DNA of 64,000 nt. It comes from Variovorax paradoxus_P. Its GTDB lineage: Bacteria; Pseudomonadota; Gammaproteobacteria; Burkholderiales; Burkholderiaceae_C. A program made the translations under genes and the position numbers. The notes beneath the pieces were generated by a model. It saw nothing but the letters and a program-made list of their open reading frames with translations. It was not told the DNA's origin and did not search any database. Within the stretch, counting starts at the first letter, position 1, and each line of letters starts with the position of its first letter. The stretch lies in NCBI RefSeq assembly GCF_050627025.1, contig NZ_CP192473.1; one strand, 5' to 3'. Positions 45,412 through 54,553 of the stretch are shown here, in pieces.

Positions 45412-45861
45412 ATGCCGATAAAAAACACGCACTTGCGGGACTTCGAGTTTCTTCGAGAGATGCGCGAGGACGCCGACTACCCGCCGCACTTGGTGGACAG
45501 GGGCGTCGCTCTACTTGTCCGGCTCTGCGAGGAGATTGAAGAGAAAAAGCCGGCTGACTTAAAGCAGCTTTACAGCATTACGTTGGAAACTATGGTGCTT
45601 TTCCACGACCTCTATGACGAATTTCTCGAAGAAGGCTGCGAGATTGAAGCGATCGGTCAGGGTATCGTAGGGTCTGACATTTTCCAGATCGCAGACGCTT
45701 ACGGCTTCGATGCCGACTACGAAGAGCTGATCGCGGTGAGCGCCTTTTCGCTCAGTTCTCAAACGACCGAAACCTTCGACGCACTCGTGCGCCTCTTTTT
45801 CGACGAGGAGGACAGTGGCGCTGTGCAAATCGCAAGTGCCACGCGCAACTCTCCTTCATAG
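45412..45861 (+). CDS. DUF5713 family protein, C-terminus possibly altered
   Basis: 149 aa from the ATG at 45412 (MPIKNTHLRDFEF). The pattern of DUF5713 is clear: FLREMREDADYPPHLVDRG, LYSITLETMVLFHDLYDEF, and a C-terminal IADAYGFDADYEELIAV. The usual family members end soon after EELIA; here ~45 extra residues continue into DNA that on the other strand resembles a phage lysis gene, so a junction may lie near 45830. Function of the family is unknown. Confidence 0.65.
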   Translation: MPIKNTHLRDFEFLREMREDADYPPHLVDRGVALLVRLCEEIEEKKPADLKQLYSITLETMVLFHDLYDEFLEEGCEIEAIGQGIVGSDIFQIADAYGFDADYEELIAVSAFSLSSQTTETFDALVRLFFDEEDSGAVQIASATRNSPS

Positions 45862-46112
45862 CCCTCCCGCATCTCGATCTCGGCCACGGCCGCTGCGGCG
45901 AAGCGATCGAGGTCCACACGAGGCACAAGCGCTTCGGTCGGCACGGCCGGCCGCGCAGGCACCTCGGCGCGGCATTCCACCGGGATCGGCTCATTGAGCA
46001 TTTGAATCGGAGCCACCCCCCGCAGGCTGAGATGACGCCAGAAAGGCCCAAGAGCGGCCGAAACCAATCTGTCGGCCAGGTTGGCCTTTGGTCGAGTCAT
46101 CTTGCGCCTCAA
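45826..46112 (-). pseudogene. phage lysis-gene fragment (Rz1/spanin-like)
   Basis: The minus-strand frame includes CRAEVPARPAVPTEALV, DLDRFAAAAVAEIEMR and EGYEGELRVALAIC. This proline-rich, then helical arrangement after a conserved Cys resembles the outer-spanin-like lysis proteins of betaproteobacterial phages. It lacks an intact start and runs head-on into the DUF5713 gene. Best seen as one more prophage scrap. Confidence 0.4.
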
Positions 46113-46551
46113 TCCGAGAAGTCAGCCAATTGGTGTTGCGGGTGTTGGCGCCGCGCAGCACCGCTCGACGCGATGTCGACGACGATATTCGTCAATCTTG
46201 TTCATGCGCAATCCTAGCGACATCGGCGTGCCCGTAGTTTTCGGTGCACAAACGCGGCGCTTCAAGATGAGATCACCGCGCGTACATGGACGCCCCCTAT
46301 GCCAAGCTCTCAGTTCGCGACGGTCCGAAGGTAAAGATTGCACCCGTACATCCGGACTTTGTTGCAGTGCTTTTTGGCTCTGCTGTCCCTGATGGGATTT
46401 GCTGACTGGCTTCTCCATCGCTTACACGCACTCGAGGTGCTACGCGCGGTGCGGGCTTTGCCAGTCACGGTCCAACCTGTCTTGCCATCACTTCATGATC
46501 GCCTGAGCAATCGGTGGTTCGTTCTCCCTGATGTCGTTGCTTTTCAGATAG
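46113..46551. other. stretch with no confident gene
   Basis: About 440 bp between phage and IS110 sequence. A 38-codon plus-strand ORF near 46287 (MDAPYAKLSVRDGPKVKIAP) may be the start of a truncated gene. The right part probably includes the end of the IS110 element. Confidence 0.35.
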
Positions 46552-47586
46552 TCAACCGGTCGTTGCCTGGCGGACGTAACCGGCGTCGAAGTTGCGGCCG
46601 TGCGCCAGCAGAGCCCAGACGATCCGAGCATTCTTGTTTGCCAGCGCGACCGCCGCTATGTTCTTGTTGCGCCGATTGACCACGCCGGCGATCCAGCCAC
46701 ATGCCTCAGCCTTCTGGCCGACTCGGTAGATCACCGAGCGCGCGCCGTGTATCAGAAGCGTTCGAAGGTAGGTGTCGCCCCGCTTACTCATCCCCAGTAG
46801 GCCGGCCTTGCCGCCCGAAGAGTGCTGCTTCGGCACGAGGCCAAGCCACGCTGCCACCTGACGACCGCTGTCAAAGTTCTTCGCATCTCCGATTGAGGCG
46901 ACCAGCGCGCTGGCCGTGATCGGCCCGATGCCCGGAACTTCGGCGAGTTTGCGACTGAGCTCACTGCCTCGGTGCCATGCCTGAATCTTTGCTTCGAGTT
47001 CTTCGACTTGGCGGTCCAGGTCCTTGAAGTGATCGAGCAACCGTTACACCAGCAGTCGAAACGCGCCAGGGAGGTCGTTGGCGCCGTCTTCGATCAGTTC
47101 AGGAACACGGTTAGCGATGTATCCGATGCCCTGCGGGATGACGATGCCAAACTCGCCGAGCAGTCCACGAATCTGGTTGGCTTGGGCCGTGCGCGCCCTG
47201 ACGAAGGCTTGGCGTACGCGATGCAGGGCGAGCACCGCTTGCTGCTCGATATTCTTGACCGGCACGAAGCGCATATTGGGGCGCCCCACCGCCTCGCAAA
47301 TGGCCTCAGCGTCAGCCGCGTCGTTCTTATTTGTCTTGACGTAGGGCTTGACGAACTGCGGCGCCATCAAGCGGACAGCATGACCCATTCCTTCAAGCTT
47401 GCGTGCCCAGTGGTGGGCGCTCCCGCAAGCTTCCATGCCGATGAGACACGGCGGCAGATTGACAAAGAACGCGGCGACCTGGTCGCGTCGAAGCTGCTTC
47501 TTCAGCACAGCCTTGCCGTGCTCGTCGACCCCGTGGACCTGGAACACGTTCTTTGCCAGGTCGATGCCAACAGTCGTAATCTTCAT
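46552..47586 (-). pseudogene. IS110-family (IS1111 group) transposase with internal stop
   Basis: 344 codons from the ATG at 47586 (MKITTVGIDLAKNVFQVHG). The DEDD-type N-terminal nuclease is recognisable (GIDLAKN, LIGMEACGSAHHW, KNDAADAEAI) and the C-terminal Transposase_20 region is intact (VPGIGPITASALVASIGDA, HSSGGK, MSKRGDTYLRTLL). A TAA at 47044-47046 splits it after ...AFRLLV, in frame and with no missing sequence, so a single nonsense change inactivated it. Short inverted repeats with GGACGCCCC lie upstream (47585-47670). Confidence 0.88.
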
Positions 47587-47970
47587 GGTGGACGCCCCTT
47601 TCGGTTCAAGTGGTTGGTGACACTTCCACTTTGGCACGTTGATGCCGCGACGGGTGGGGGCGTCCATCCCATTGTTTACGATACAGAAGAGGGTCAAAGA
47701 GGTCTTATAGGAACCGCCACAAGGTATCCCCGATGCGCGCTCTGTACCGCGCCCCACGGTCCTATTGCGATCCTCTCTCTACCCTGGAGAGGTCTAAGCA
47801 CAGCGTTTTCATGGTCTGTCGCAGCATCCCGAGGCAGTTAGGCGTTCATCCCATCCCTCAGATACGACAGCCCCCACTCCACCGCGCTATCGGAAGTCAT
47901 CATCACCGAGGGCGCCCGTGCAGGCAACATGTGGTCGGCATCGTCTTGACATCGCCGGACACTACCAGCG

Positions 47971-48462
47971 TCAGCGCCAAACCGGAGGCGGCCCATTGAG
48001 TCGGGACAGGGCGATCGGCGGTGGGTCGTCGAACACCTGCCAGCGCAACTGATCGGCGGCGACTTCGTAGACGTGGATGCGGAACGCACATACAAAATGC
48101 CGTAGGCGGGAGGCGTCTTTCCGGACGGACTCGCGCGCGAGTACCGGGATCCAGGAGGAATTCTTCACTTCATAAAGGCAGTTCTTCTGCAGGCCCAGAG
48201 GGACTAGTGCGTGGCCGTCCGGCGCATCTCCGTTCCACATCTGCATGCGGACTGCGGCGGCGTGCAGGAAGTCGATCCGGACGCTCGGACCGGTTCCGGC
48301 GTTCAACACGCGAATGCCTTCCACGATCGCACGAGGCAGTTCAGCGTGACAGGCCAAGCTGAGCCAGGTGGATTCCTGCGAGAGGTATTGGTACGGCGAG
48401 TTGGGCACGCATGGTGGCGCGTCTTCGAATTCGACGAGCGATGTGCTGCGATCAAGCGTCAT
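47971..48462 (-). CDS. hypothetical protein
   Basis: 163 aa from the ATG at 48462 (MTLDRSTSLVEFED). Soluble. It contains RIDFLHAAAVRMQMWNGDAP, a KNCLYEVKNSSWI strand pair and the C-terminal block RHFVCAFRIHVYEVAADQLRW. The latter resembles compact immunity-type folds, but no family was recognised. No operon partner; the IS110 element lies downstream. Confidence 0.5.
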   Translation of the reverse strand: MTLDRSTSLVEFEDAPPCVPNSPYQYLSQESTWLSLACHAELPRAIVEGIRVLNAGTGPSVRIDFLHAAAVRMQMWNGDAPDGHALVPLGLQKNCLYEVKNSSWIPVLARESVRKDASRLRHFVCAFRIHVYEVAADQLRWQVFDDPPPIALSRLNGPPPVWR

Positions 48463-48775
48463 GAAGCCATTCTCCTGCAAGCGCTGGCGCAAATCATGCC
48501 TGCTCGCAACGAGCACAACGAACTCTGATCCACGAACTCTCTTGAGTCAAGTTGATTTCGCAGGTCGCTCACGTGCATTTGGCTTCCGAGCGCGATCTTT
48601 CGCCACCCCTTTTTCGTCACCACCATATAGCCTCCACAACGTGATTCGTCGGGATAGGTCTTAAGGAACGGGGTCCTGCACTAAGGGCGCTTTGCTGCAA
48701 AAAATGGGCTCGAGAAGTGAGCGCCTAGCACTCGCAGTGCGCCTTCTTGCCCAAGCGCTCTTCGGCACAAACTTT

Positions 48776-49429
48776 CTATTCTTGAGGCGGAGCGGCATCC
48801 TTGATTGTCCTCCCGGGCGACGGCGCCTTTCGAATCATCTTGATCGGTGGGCTCTCTGGCAGCGAAATTGATTCATGATTCTGCAAACGCCTAGTTGTTT
48901 CGGCGAGTTGGGCAGCCTCTGCCTCCCGTGCGTCCGAAGCAGCGTCCGCCCTCTTCATTTCTATGTTGATTCTGTAGAAGCCCGTATCCAAAGTGTCTCT
49001 AATACGAGGTGATGCCATGACGCTCGGGCTCCGCAAATCCATTCGGGCATAACCCGCCTTGACCACTGTGATCGAGGGGCTCTCATAATTTGTATTCAGG
49101 CCGAAGATCCCAAAAACTCGGGGGTTGAATTCGGTGGGCTGAAGTGTGACCAAGCCATCGGCGTCACTTTGCGCATGGATCTCGAACATTTGTACTGTTT
49201 TGCCGCCATGGCCGCTAAGCGTTCCCTCGCGTGCCTCTGCCGAGTACGTGACATGGGCTCCAGAAATCGGCTCCCGAGTGATGCTATCGACAAGGTGCAT
49301 CCGGACCAATTTTGTGACCTCGGCGAATGCAGTGTTGCCAGTCAAGAGAAGAAGCGTCATCAGGCAACCTGGCAGCCAACGAGTGCCTACCGGTACGCTG
49401 CAAATGCTCGAAGGATGGAAGGTCTTCAT
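48776..49429 (-). CDS. exported hypothetical protein
   Basis: 217 aa from the ATG at 49429 (MKTFHPSSICSVPVG). Signal peptide with hydrophobic LMTLLLLTGNTAFA|E. The mature part starts with a carboxypeptidase-regulatory-like (transthyretin-fold) pattern: MHLVDSITREPISGAHVTYS, DADGLVTLQP, ITVVKAGYARMDL. A charged proline-rich tail follows. Likely periplasmic or surface protein. No neighbour gives a clear role. Confidence 0.6.
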   Translation of the reverse strand: MKTFHPSSICSVPVGTRWLPGCLMTLLLLTGNTAFAEVTKLVRMHLVDSITREPISGAHVTYSAEAREGTLSGHGGKTVQMFEIHAQSDADGLVTLQPTEFNPRVFGIFGLNTNYESPSITVVKAGYARMDLRSPSVMASPRIRDTLDTGFYRINIEMKRADAASDAREAEAAQLAETTRRLQNHESISLPESPPIKMIRKAPSPGRTIKDAAPPQE

Positions 49430-49790
49430 TTTGGTTGCCCGTCGTATAGGGAATGGGAAATCGTTTGACACGAGCAAGCCCGCAGAATCCGTTTGCGACC
49501 TGCACAAACTCTCCAGTTTCATACAGCCAACCAATCACTGCCCAATCGACAGCTCAAGGTTTTCGATCAGGCGAGTTGAGCGCAGCAGTCATTGCTACCG
49601 CACTTTGCGGAAAGGTAGCCCCCGTCCGCATCTGGTTGGAGCAAGCCGATGACTGTCTCATGCGCAAGCGAGGCCCGTCCCTCCTGCCTTTACAGTAAGA
49701 AGCGCCTTTCGCGACACCAGGTGATCCATGACGCCGACAATCGCGTCGATTGCCTCACGTGACGCATCGTCTCTGAATACCGCAAGGGTG

Positions 49791-49914
49791 CGATCTGCTT
49801 GGGCAAACCGAGCACATCGTGCCGTCCGCTGGCGCTACTTATGTCGGCACTGCTCTCCGGCGTCGCGCTGGCATGAACGTCGCGCGTGAAGCTAGTCGCA
49901 ACGCTGATGGAACC
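49791..49914 (-). pseudogene. orphan Rhs core fragment
   Basis: About 125 bp encode ISVATSFTRDV...ESSAD...DVLGLPKQI, matching the Rhs gene at about 31950-32075 (ISVVTSFTRDVDGNATSESS, ALGLPKQI) at both DNA and protein level. No flanking Rhs sequence survives. Confidence 0.8.
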
Positions 49915-50206
49915 TTTAGCTGATGTCTGCACTGCACATGTCCACGATCTCGCAGTCAAGGAGCATAGTTAGAGGCTTTGATGCTCTTCGCGACCTGAGG
50001 ACCAACACGAGACTCCAAGCGTCCCGTCGCAAACGACCTCTCACGTCGAGCATGCATGAGCATGAACGTCTTTCTTCCGGAGTCTCGTACCGTTGGCCTA
50101 GCTATTCACGTGCGAACGCGCAGCACGGATATCAGGAAAGCGTTCGTGCGACGGTCCTGTTTACGAGCGAGTGCACATGCTGCTTGCAAAAAAACGTACT
50201 TTTCCA

Positions 50207-50737
50207 ATGAATCTCTCTCGCCTTTTTACGTCGCTCGTGGCCTCACGTTGGTTTGCGGTCTTTTCCTTCTTTGTGAGCGTGTACATAGGAATCAACGTTT
50301 TCTCCATCCGCGACGCCAGGGATGTCAGCCGCGGACAAAAGCCCCACGCGGACACCTACGTGGTCATCGCGATTCCTGACGGCACCCTCAGGGGTGTGCC
50401 ACTCCGTGAAGCGGCAGCTTATCGAGCTCAGCACCCTGGTGCGACCTTCTTGCTACCGTCTGTGAGCGACGTCGTGACGGTCGACGAGGAAGGCACGGTT
50501 TCATTTTCCGCTCGCCAGCTATCCACGGAGTCGCAACTGATCGAAGCCAAACTCCAGGCAGAGACAAGTGCATTCATCCGATACACCGCAACGAGTGCCG
50601 AGATTCAGCCGCAGTACACCCGTATCTGGTACGACGGTTTTATGTTCGCCTCTTTTCCCTATGCCCTGCTTGCGGCACTGGCCGTCCGCTGGCTGGCCAA
50701 GATCTTGCGTTCGCGGAGTACCAACGGTTCGTCATAG
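50207..50737 (+). CDS. membrane-associated hypothetical protein
   Basis: 176 aa from the ATG at 50207 (MNLSRLFTSLVAS). One N-terminal transmembrane segment (WFAVFSFFVSVYIGINVFSI), a ~100-residue extracytoplasmic domain (TYVVIAIPDGTLRGVPLREA) and a second hydrophobic segment near the end (MFASFPYALLAALAVRWLA). No family recognised. It resembles small inner-membrane immunity-type proteins in layout (inference). Confidence 0.6.
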   Translation: MNLSRLFTSLVASRWFAVFSFFVSVYIGINVFSIRDARDVSRGQKPHADTYVVIAIPDGTLRGVPLREAAAYRAQHPGATFLLPSVSDVVTVDEEGTVSFSARQLSTESQLIEAKLQAETSAFIRYTATSAEIQPQYTRIWYDGFMFASFPYALLAALAVRWLAKILRSRSTNGSS

Positions 50738-51079
50738 CCACCGACCAGCGAAGCCCAGGAGCGGGGTGCGAGTGGGTTGTGGTTCAGCGTTCGAGACCTC
50801 GCGGTACCCATGCAGTCCTTACCGGGGAGCCACGTCGCGACGACGCGAAATCGTAGCTGTCATCTTCATCTTTCCACCGTGCGGGTTCCTACGCGGGACT
50901 GGGAAAGCGCGGCTGAATCCACTCGGCCGCGCGGCGCCTGGCCCCATTGCAGCACCGCAATGTTGCGTTTCAGGGCTTCGATGATGGTCAGCCCGCCACT
51001 ACCAGTATTACGGGTCGAGTCGGAGCTTGAAAAGCACCAGTACAAGCTGTTCTGAGTGACAACATCGTGGCGGTGAAAC
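50738..51079. other. stretch without a confident gene
   Basis: About 340 bp with low-quality ORFs only. It is probably decayed sequence. Confidence 0.35.
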
Positions 51080-51193
51080 ATGAAAACTTTGCTCTTCGGC
51101 GTTGCTGCAGCAACAGCAGGAACGTATGCTACGGGACTCGCCCTCGGGGTAGATTCTCCCCCACAGTTCGCTGCGGACATAGCTGTTGGATGA
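51080..51193 (+). CDS. very small possible exported protein fragment
   Basis: 37 codons (MKTLLFGVAAATAGTYATGL...). It begins like a signal or membrane segment and then stops. It may be the start of a truncated gene; 51 bp further on a full gene begins in the same direction. Confidence 0.25.
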   Translation: MKTLLFGVAAATAGTYATGLALGVDSPPQFAADIAVG

Positions 51194-51243
51194 CTGCCGC
51201 TCCTTTTGACCGTACCGAGTGAAGCCCGCATTGACACCCACAG

Positions 51244-51837
51244 ATGAAATTGGTCGCCAAAGTTCTCGTCACCTTTAGCATCATTGCGTCGATCGGCGGC
51301 CTCATAGCAGTCGCGATCCCTGTCAAGCTCGAATCTTCAATAGGACTTAGCGCCGAGGAACTGCAGAGCGGTGACCATCGCCGCAAGCTCATCGGCAACT
51401 GGCGAGGTACTGAGCGCCTCAGGTTCACGACGAATGACGAATTAACACTGAGCGGCTTGACTTGCTTCAACGCTGACGGAGGTTACACATTCAGTGGCGA
51501 CGTCATCATCCCGAGTGAGGATGCGCCCGCCACGAAGGTGTTTGTCTCACGGGTCGAGACTGCTGGAAAGTGGCGCTTGGATGGCGCCGATCTCTCAGTG
51601 AGCATGGATTACGTACAGACCATCAAGACTTGGGTGCGAGAAGAAGGAAAAGCACATGTGGATCACGACAACGAGTCAATGCGCAACGGCAATGCACGAT
51701 TTCGCCTCGAGCGGTATGTAACCCTGGGTGCTGTTCAGGAATACTCGTTGAACACTCTAACGGCGCAACATCTAGCCGCCCACGCCACAGGCGATGACGG
51801 CACAAAGGTTACTTACATTGCCGATCGAGAGCCCTGA
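51244..51837 (+). CDS. membrane-anchored hypothetical protein
   Basis: 197 aa. One N-terminal hydrophobic helix (VLVTFSIIASIGGLIAVAI) anchors a beta-rich domain with RRKLIGNWRGTERL near residue 45, SGLTCFNADGGYTFSGDV, KWRLDGADLSVSMDY and a final strand region. The pattern of alternating strands with G-x-W resembles lipocalin-like domains found in many small exported proteins. No precise family known to me. Confidence 0.6.
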   Translation: MKLVAKVLVTFSIIASIGGLIAVAIPVKLESSIGLSAEELQSGDHRRKLIGNWRGTERLRFTTNDELTLSGLTCFNADGGYTFSGDVIIPSEDAPATKVFVSRVETAGKWRLDGADLSVSMDYVQTIKTWVREEGKAHVDHDNESMRNGNARFRLERYVTLGAVQEYSLNTLTAQHLAAHATGDDGTKVTYIADREP

Positions 51838-51939
51838 GTCCAAGAACACCAGCGAATGCGGGGCAAGTCGCAGCCAACCCAATCGCAAGCAAGACAACGG
51901 GCATCAATCCCGATCGACGCCGCGAACTGATGTTCGCTC

Positions 51940-52400
51940 GTGCCAAGCGCTAGGCTCTCAGGCATGGGTTGCATGCCGACAGCCGTACGCGGGAAAATTA
52001 TCCTGGGTGCTCTCGATGAGATGCACCACCTGCATCGCTTCGCGCCCCGTCGGATGGAGCAGGTTTCGGGCCGGTGACGATGGAGGAATTCTCGTTGTCG
52101 ATCGCGAGGCGCAGGCGTGGCGTTTTTTGACCAGCTCCATCGTGAGCTGACCAGCCTTGCGCTCCTAGGCTGCGATCTTCGCTTCGTAGTCGGCCACCAC
52201 AGATGCTCGGCCCCCTCATTGCTGAGCTTGCCGCGATCGAACTGCGTCAGCCCCATCTGGATGAGGTTGGTTGAGGGGGTGTACTTGCGCTGGGCGTCGC
52301 GCCGGCCCAGGGTGTCTGAGCGAAAGTCGTAGCGCAGCCGCAGCTCGAGCTGCGCCGAGTGCCTGCGACACGGACCACTTGAGGACATGAACCTTCTCCT
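51940..52400 (-). mobile_element. second IS3-family element remnant
   Basis: Minus-strand pieces in shifted frames: NLIQMGLTQFDRGKLSNEGA near 52250 and MELVKKRHACASRSTTRIPP near 52100. They match the remnant at 43.3-43.6 kb at DNA level around the same transposase region (for example GATGGAGGA.TT and the GGCGTTTTTT segment). Only part of orfA and the start of orfB survive. Confidence 0.7.
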
Positions 52401-52562
52401 TCTATGAAGGCCCAGCCGGCGTATCAGTTCACCTTTCCCCGGTGGTCCGGTCGATCTGGGTTCACTCCACGAATGCACTAATTTTCGTCCAGGACTGACC
52501 CACGTAAATCCCTACCTGCTCATTTTCAAGGCAGGGGATCCTGGGAGTGATAGACGGCGACA

Positions 52563-52945
52563 TTGAGTGTCATCAGACGCTGGGCCGTGCGCGAGCAGAT
52601 GTCCATTCGCGAGATAGCCAGGCGTATAGGCCTGTCTCGCAATACTGAGAAGAAGGACCTGCGAGCCGGCGGCGAAGCGCCGAGCTACCCCAAGCGGGCG
52701 AACTCAACCAAGCTCGACCCCTATGCGGACAAGCTCGCGGCTGGCTCGCGATCAAGACCACTAAATCGCGGAAACAGCGGCGCAATCTGTGGCAGATCCG
52801 CTCACCACTGCGCTCCAAACTCTACGAAAGAACCAGCGTGGTGATCACCACCAACCTGAGCTTCGGAGAGTGGGCGAGCGTCTCCGGTGATGCGAAGATG
52901 ACGATTGCATTACTGGACCGGTGACGCACCGATGCCACATCACTC
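52563..52945 (+). mobile_element. IS21-family remnant: IstA N-terminus fused to IstB C-terminus
   Basis: The start VIRRWAVREQMSIREIARRI and IGLSRNTEKKDLRAG is the IstA helix-turn-helix. After a frameshift near 52740, TKSRKQRRNLWQ still fits IstA. Then LYERTSVVITTNLSFGEWAS and DAKMTIALLDR are the C-terminal end of the IstB ATPase. A deletion of roughly 1.5-2 kb joined the two. Confidence 0.8.
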
Positions 52946-52988
52946 ACGGACGATCTCCAAACTACGTAACAACCATCTGTGGAATGCT

Positions 52989-53612
52989 CTATCCCGCGCG
53001 TTGAGGGCACGCTCCCATTTCGACAGGCACCGCGCCAATCAATTTTCCATCCTTTCCATAGTACCGCGTTGTCACCAACACTTCGCCTTTTATCGCCCAC
53101 TGCATTTTGGGCTGGCTGCAAGCATGACGGCGGAACTCAGACGCGTCTATCTCTACTTCGTCCGATGTTTTATTTAGCAGCGTCACGCTCATCGAAACCT
53201 GCTTGCCTGGCCCCGCAGTCGCACCATCTATGCGAGTGTCCGCATCGACTCTTACAGGGGCGGCTGCATTGATCTCAGCCGCGAACTGCTTTGCTTCTGC
53301 CTCAGCATCCTGAGGTGACACGAGACCCATCAGAATTAAGGCCCCTAGCCCAGCACTGAGCAACAGGCCAAACCCTGCATGGACAAACCAGCGCTCTTGA
53401 CGTTTGAATATGGTCACGATGGAACACACAAGGCCGAGAATGGCCCCTCCAGCCCCTAAGCTCAACGTTGCTATCGGATTAAGGCTTTTGATGAAAAATA
53501 TGATTGTGATTGCAGCGATGAGGGGAGCGGACCAGGAAGTCTTGCTCGACCAGAACTGGCGAGGAGCGGTCGCTGGCTTGTTCAGGCGGGCAGCGCGCAA
53601 TTTGGAGGTCAA
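52989..53612 (-). CDS. hypothetical membrane protein
   Basis: 207 aa. Three hydrophobic segments in the first 125 residues (LIAAITIIFFIKSLN, AGGAILGLVCSIVTIF, GLLLSAGLGALILMGLV), then a soluble C-terminal domain (KQVSMSVTLLNKTSDEVEI, WAIKGEVLVTTRYYGKDGK) with two Cys residues. Layout of an inner-membrane protein with a periplasmic beta domain. No family recognised; its lower GC suggests acquisition. Confidence 0.6.
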   Translation of the reverse strand: MTSKLRAARLNKPATAPRQFWSSKTSWSAPLIAAITIIFFIKSLNPIATLSLGAGGAILGLVCSIVTIFKRQERWFVHAGFGLLLSAGLGALILMGLVSPQDAEAEAKQFAAEINAAAPVRVDADTRIDGATAGPGKQVSMSVTLLNKTSDEVEIDASEFRRHACSQPKMQWAIKGEVLVTTRYYGKDGKLIGAVPVEMGACPQRAG

Positions 53613-53879
53613 GATTCAGCTTTCAAATTTGAACCAATGCTACGGACGTGGAGCGCACTCAGTCTTGCTGCACTCGCAGGATTGCGTTTGACCAGCTTGA
53701 ACTTGCGTCCGCTCTTGCTAAGCAATAAATCGGAATAGCCACAAGAGCCAAGCTCACGCGGACCGGTTTTGTGGTTAGCAATCAAAGACAAACCAGCAGG
53801 ACGCGCCGCGTGCTGGCGTCTCGAATACCACCGCAGCTGCACCTGATCGCGACCAGCGCGGGATGATGGACCCTATGAG
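53613..53879. other. short stretch with no gene
   Basis: No supported gene; it contains the region upstream of the membrane protein gene. Confidence 0.35.
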
Positions 53880-54020
53880 ATGATGACGGGCGCCGTGTGT
53901 GAGGTGAGTTTCTCTCGCGCCCGCATTCGCCGGCTCGACTATCGTCGCGAGGCCGAGCAGGAACAGTGGCTGCACTTCATCCCCAAGCTGATCGCGCCGA
54001 TGGTTCGCGGATGCGTGTGA
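53880..54020 (+). CDS. small ORF, possible gene fragment
   Basis: 46 codons starting MMTGAVCEVSFSRARIRR and containing EQEQWLHFIPKLIAPM. The residue pattern is protein-like but short; it may be the remnant of a phage or accessory gene. No family recognised. Confidence 0.25.
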   Translation: MMTGAVCEVSFSRARIRRLDYRREAEQEQWLHFIPKLIAPMVRGCV

Positions 54021-54100
54021 ACTGGCTGGCCGGGTGAGAAAGGCCGACCACGATCTGCGCTACGCGACGCCCAACTGCGAGTGTCAATCCGAAGGATGAC

Positions 54101-54553
54101 GTGGCTTCGGATCTGGAAGAGATCTCGGATGGGCTCAGCAGCTTCAGCGAGAAATTTCGAAGCCGGGGCTATGAACCCGACGAGGTGTTCAATGAGTTGG
54201 CGCCGGACATCGAGAAACTGCGAAAGCTTGGCAGCCTCAATGTCGTTCTGATGATGCGCAAAGGCAAGTCCATGGACGAGGTGGCGATACCCACAGGCCC
54301 GAAACGAGCTGCTGCTGTCTACAGCTTGATTGCACTCCTATCGATCACAAACGACCCTAAGGGCCCTTTCATAACCGGCACTTTGATGGTCTCTGGTGGC
54401 TCGCCCTTCGGCAAGGTCCCGACCCTGATCCCGATGACGCCAGCGCGAGGCCAGTCGTTGCACATCGCATCGAGCCGGATCTTGTATCGTTCTTGCCAGG
54501 CTTGGACAACTTTGCAGTCCGCTTCCCCTGCCGCGACGAGATGCTGGTTCTGA
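54101..54553 (+). CDS. hypothetical protein, 3' part overlaps a convergent gene
   Basis: 150 codons from a GTG at 54101. The first ~80 (DGLSSFSEKFRSRGYEPDEV, LAPDIEKLRKLGSLNVVLMM) look helical and real. The last ~70 lie antisense to the membrane-protein gene ending at 54319 and look non-native. The original gene may have lost its end when the neighbouring DNA arrived. Confidence 0.4.
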   Translation: MASDLEEISDGLSSFSEKFRSRGYEPDEVFNELAPDIEKLRKLGSLNVVLMMRKGKSMDEVAIPTGPKRAAAVYSLIALLSITNDPKGPFITGTLMVSGGSPFGKVPTLIPMTPARGQSLHIASSRILYRSCQAWTTLQSASPAATRCWF

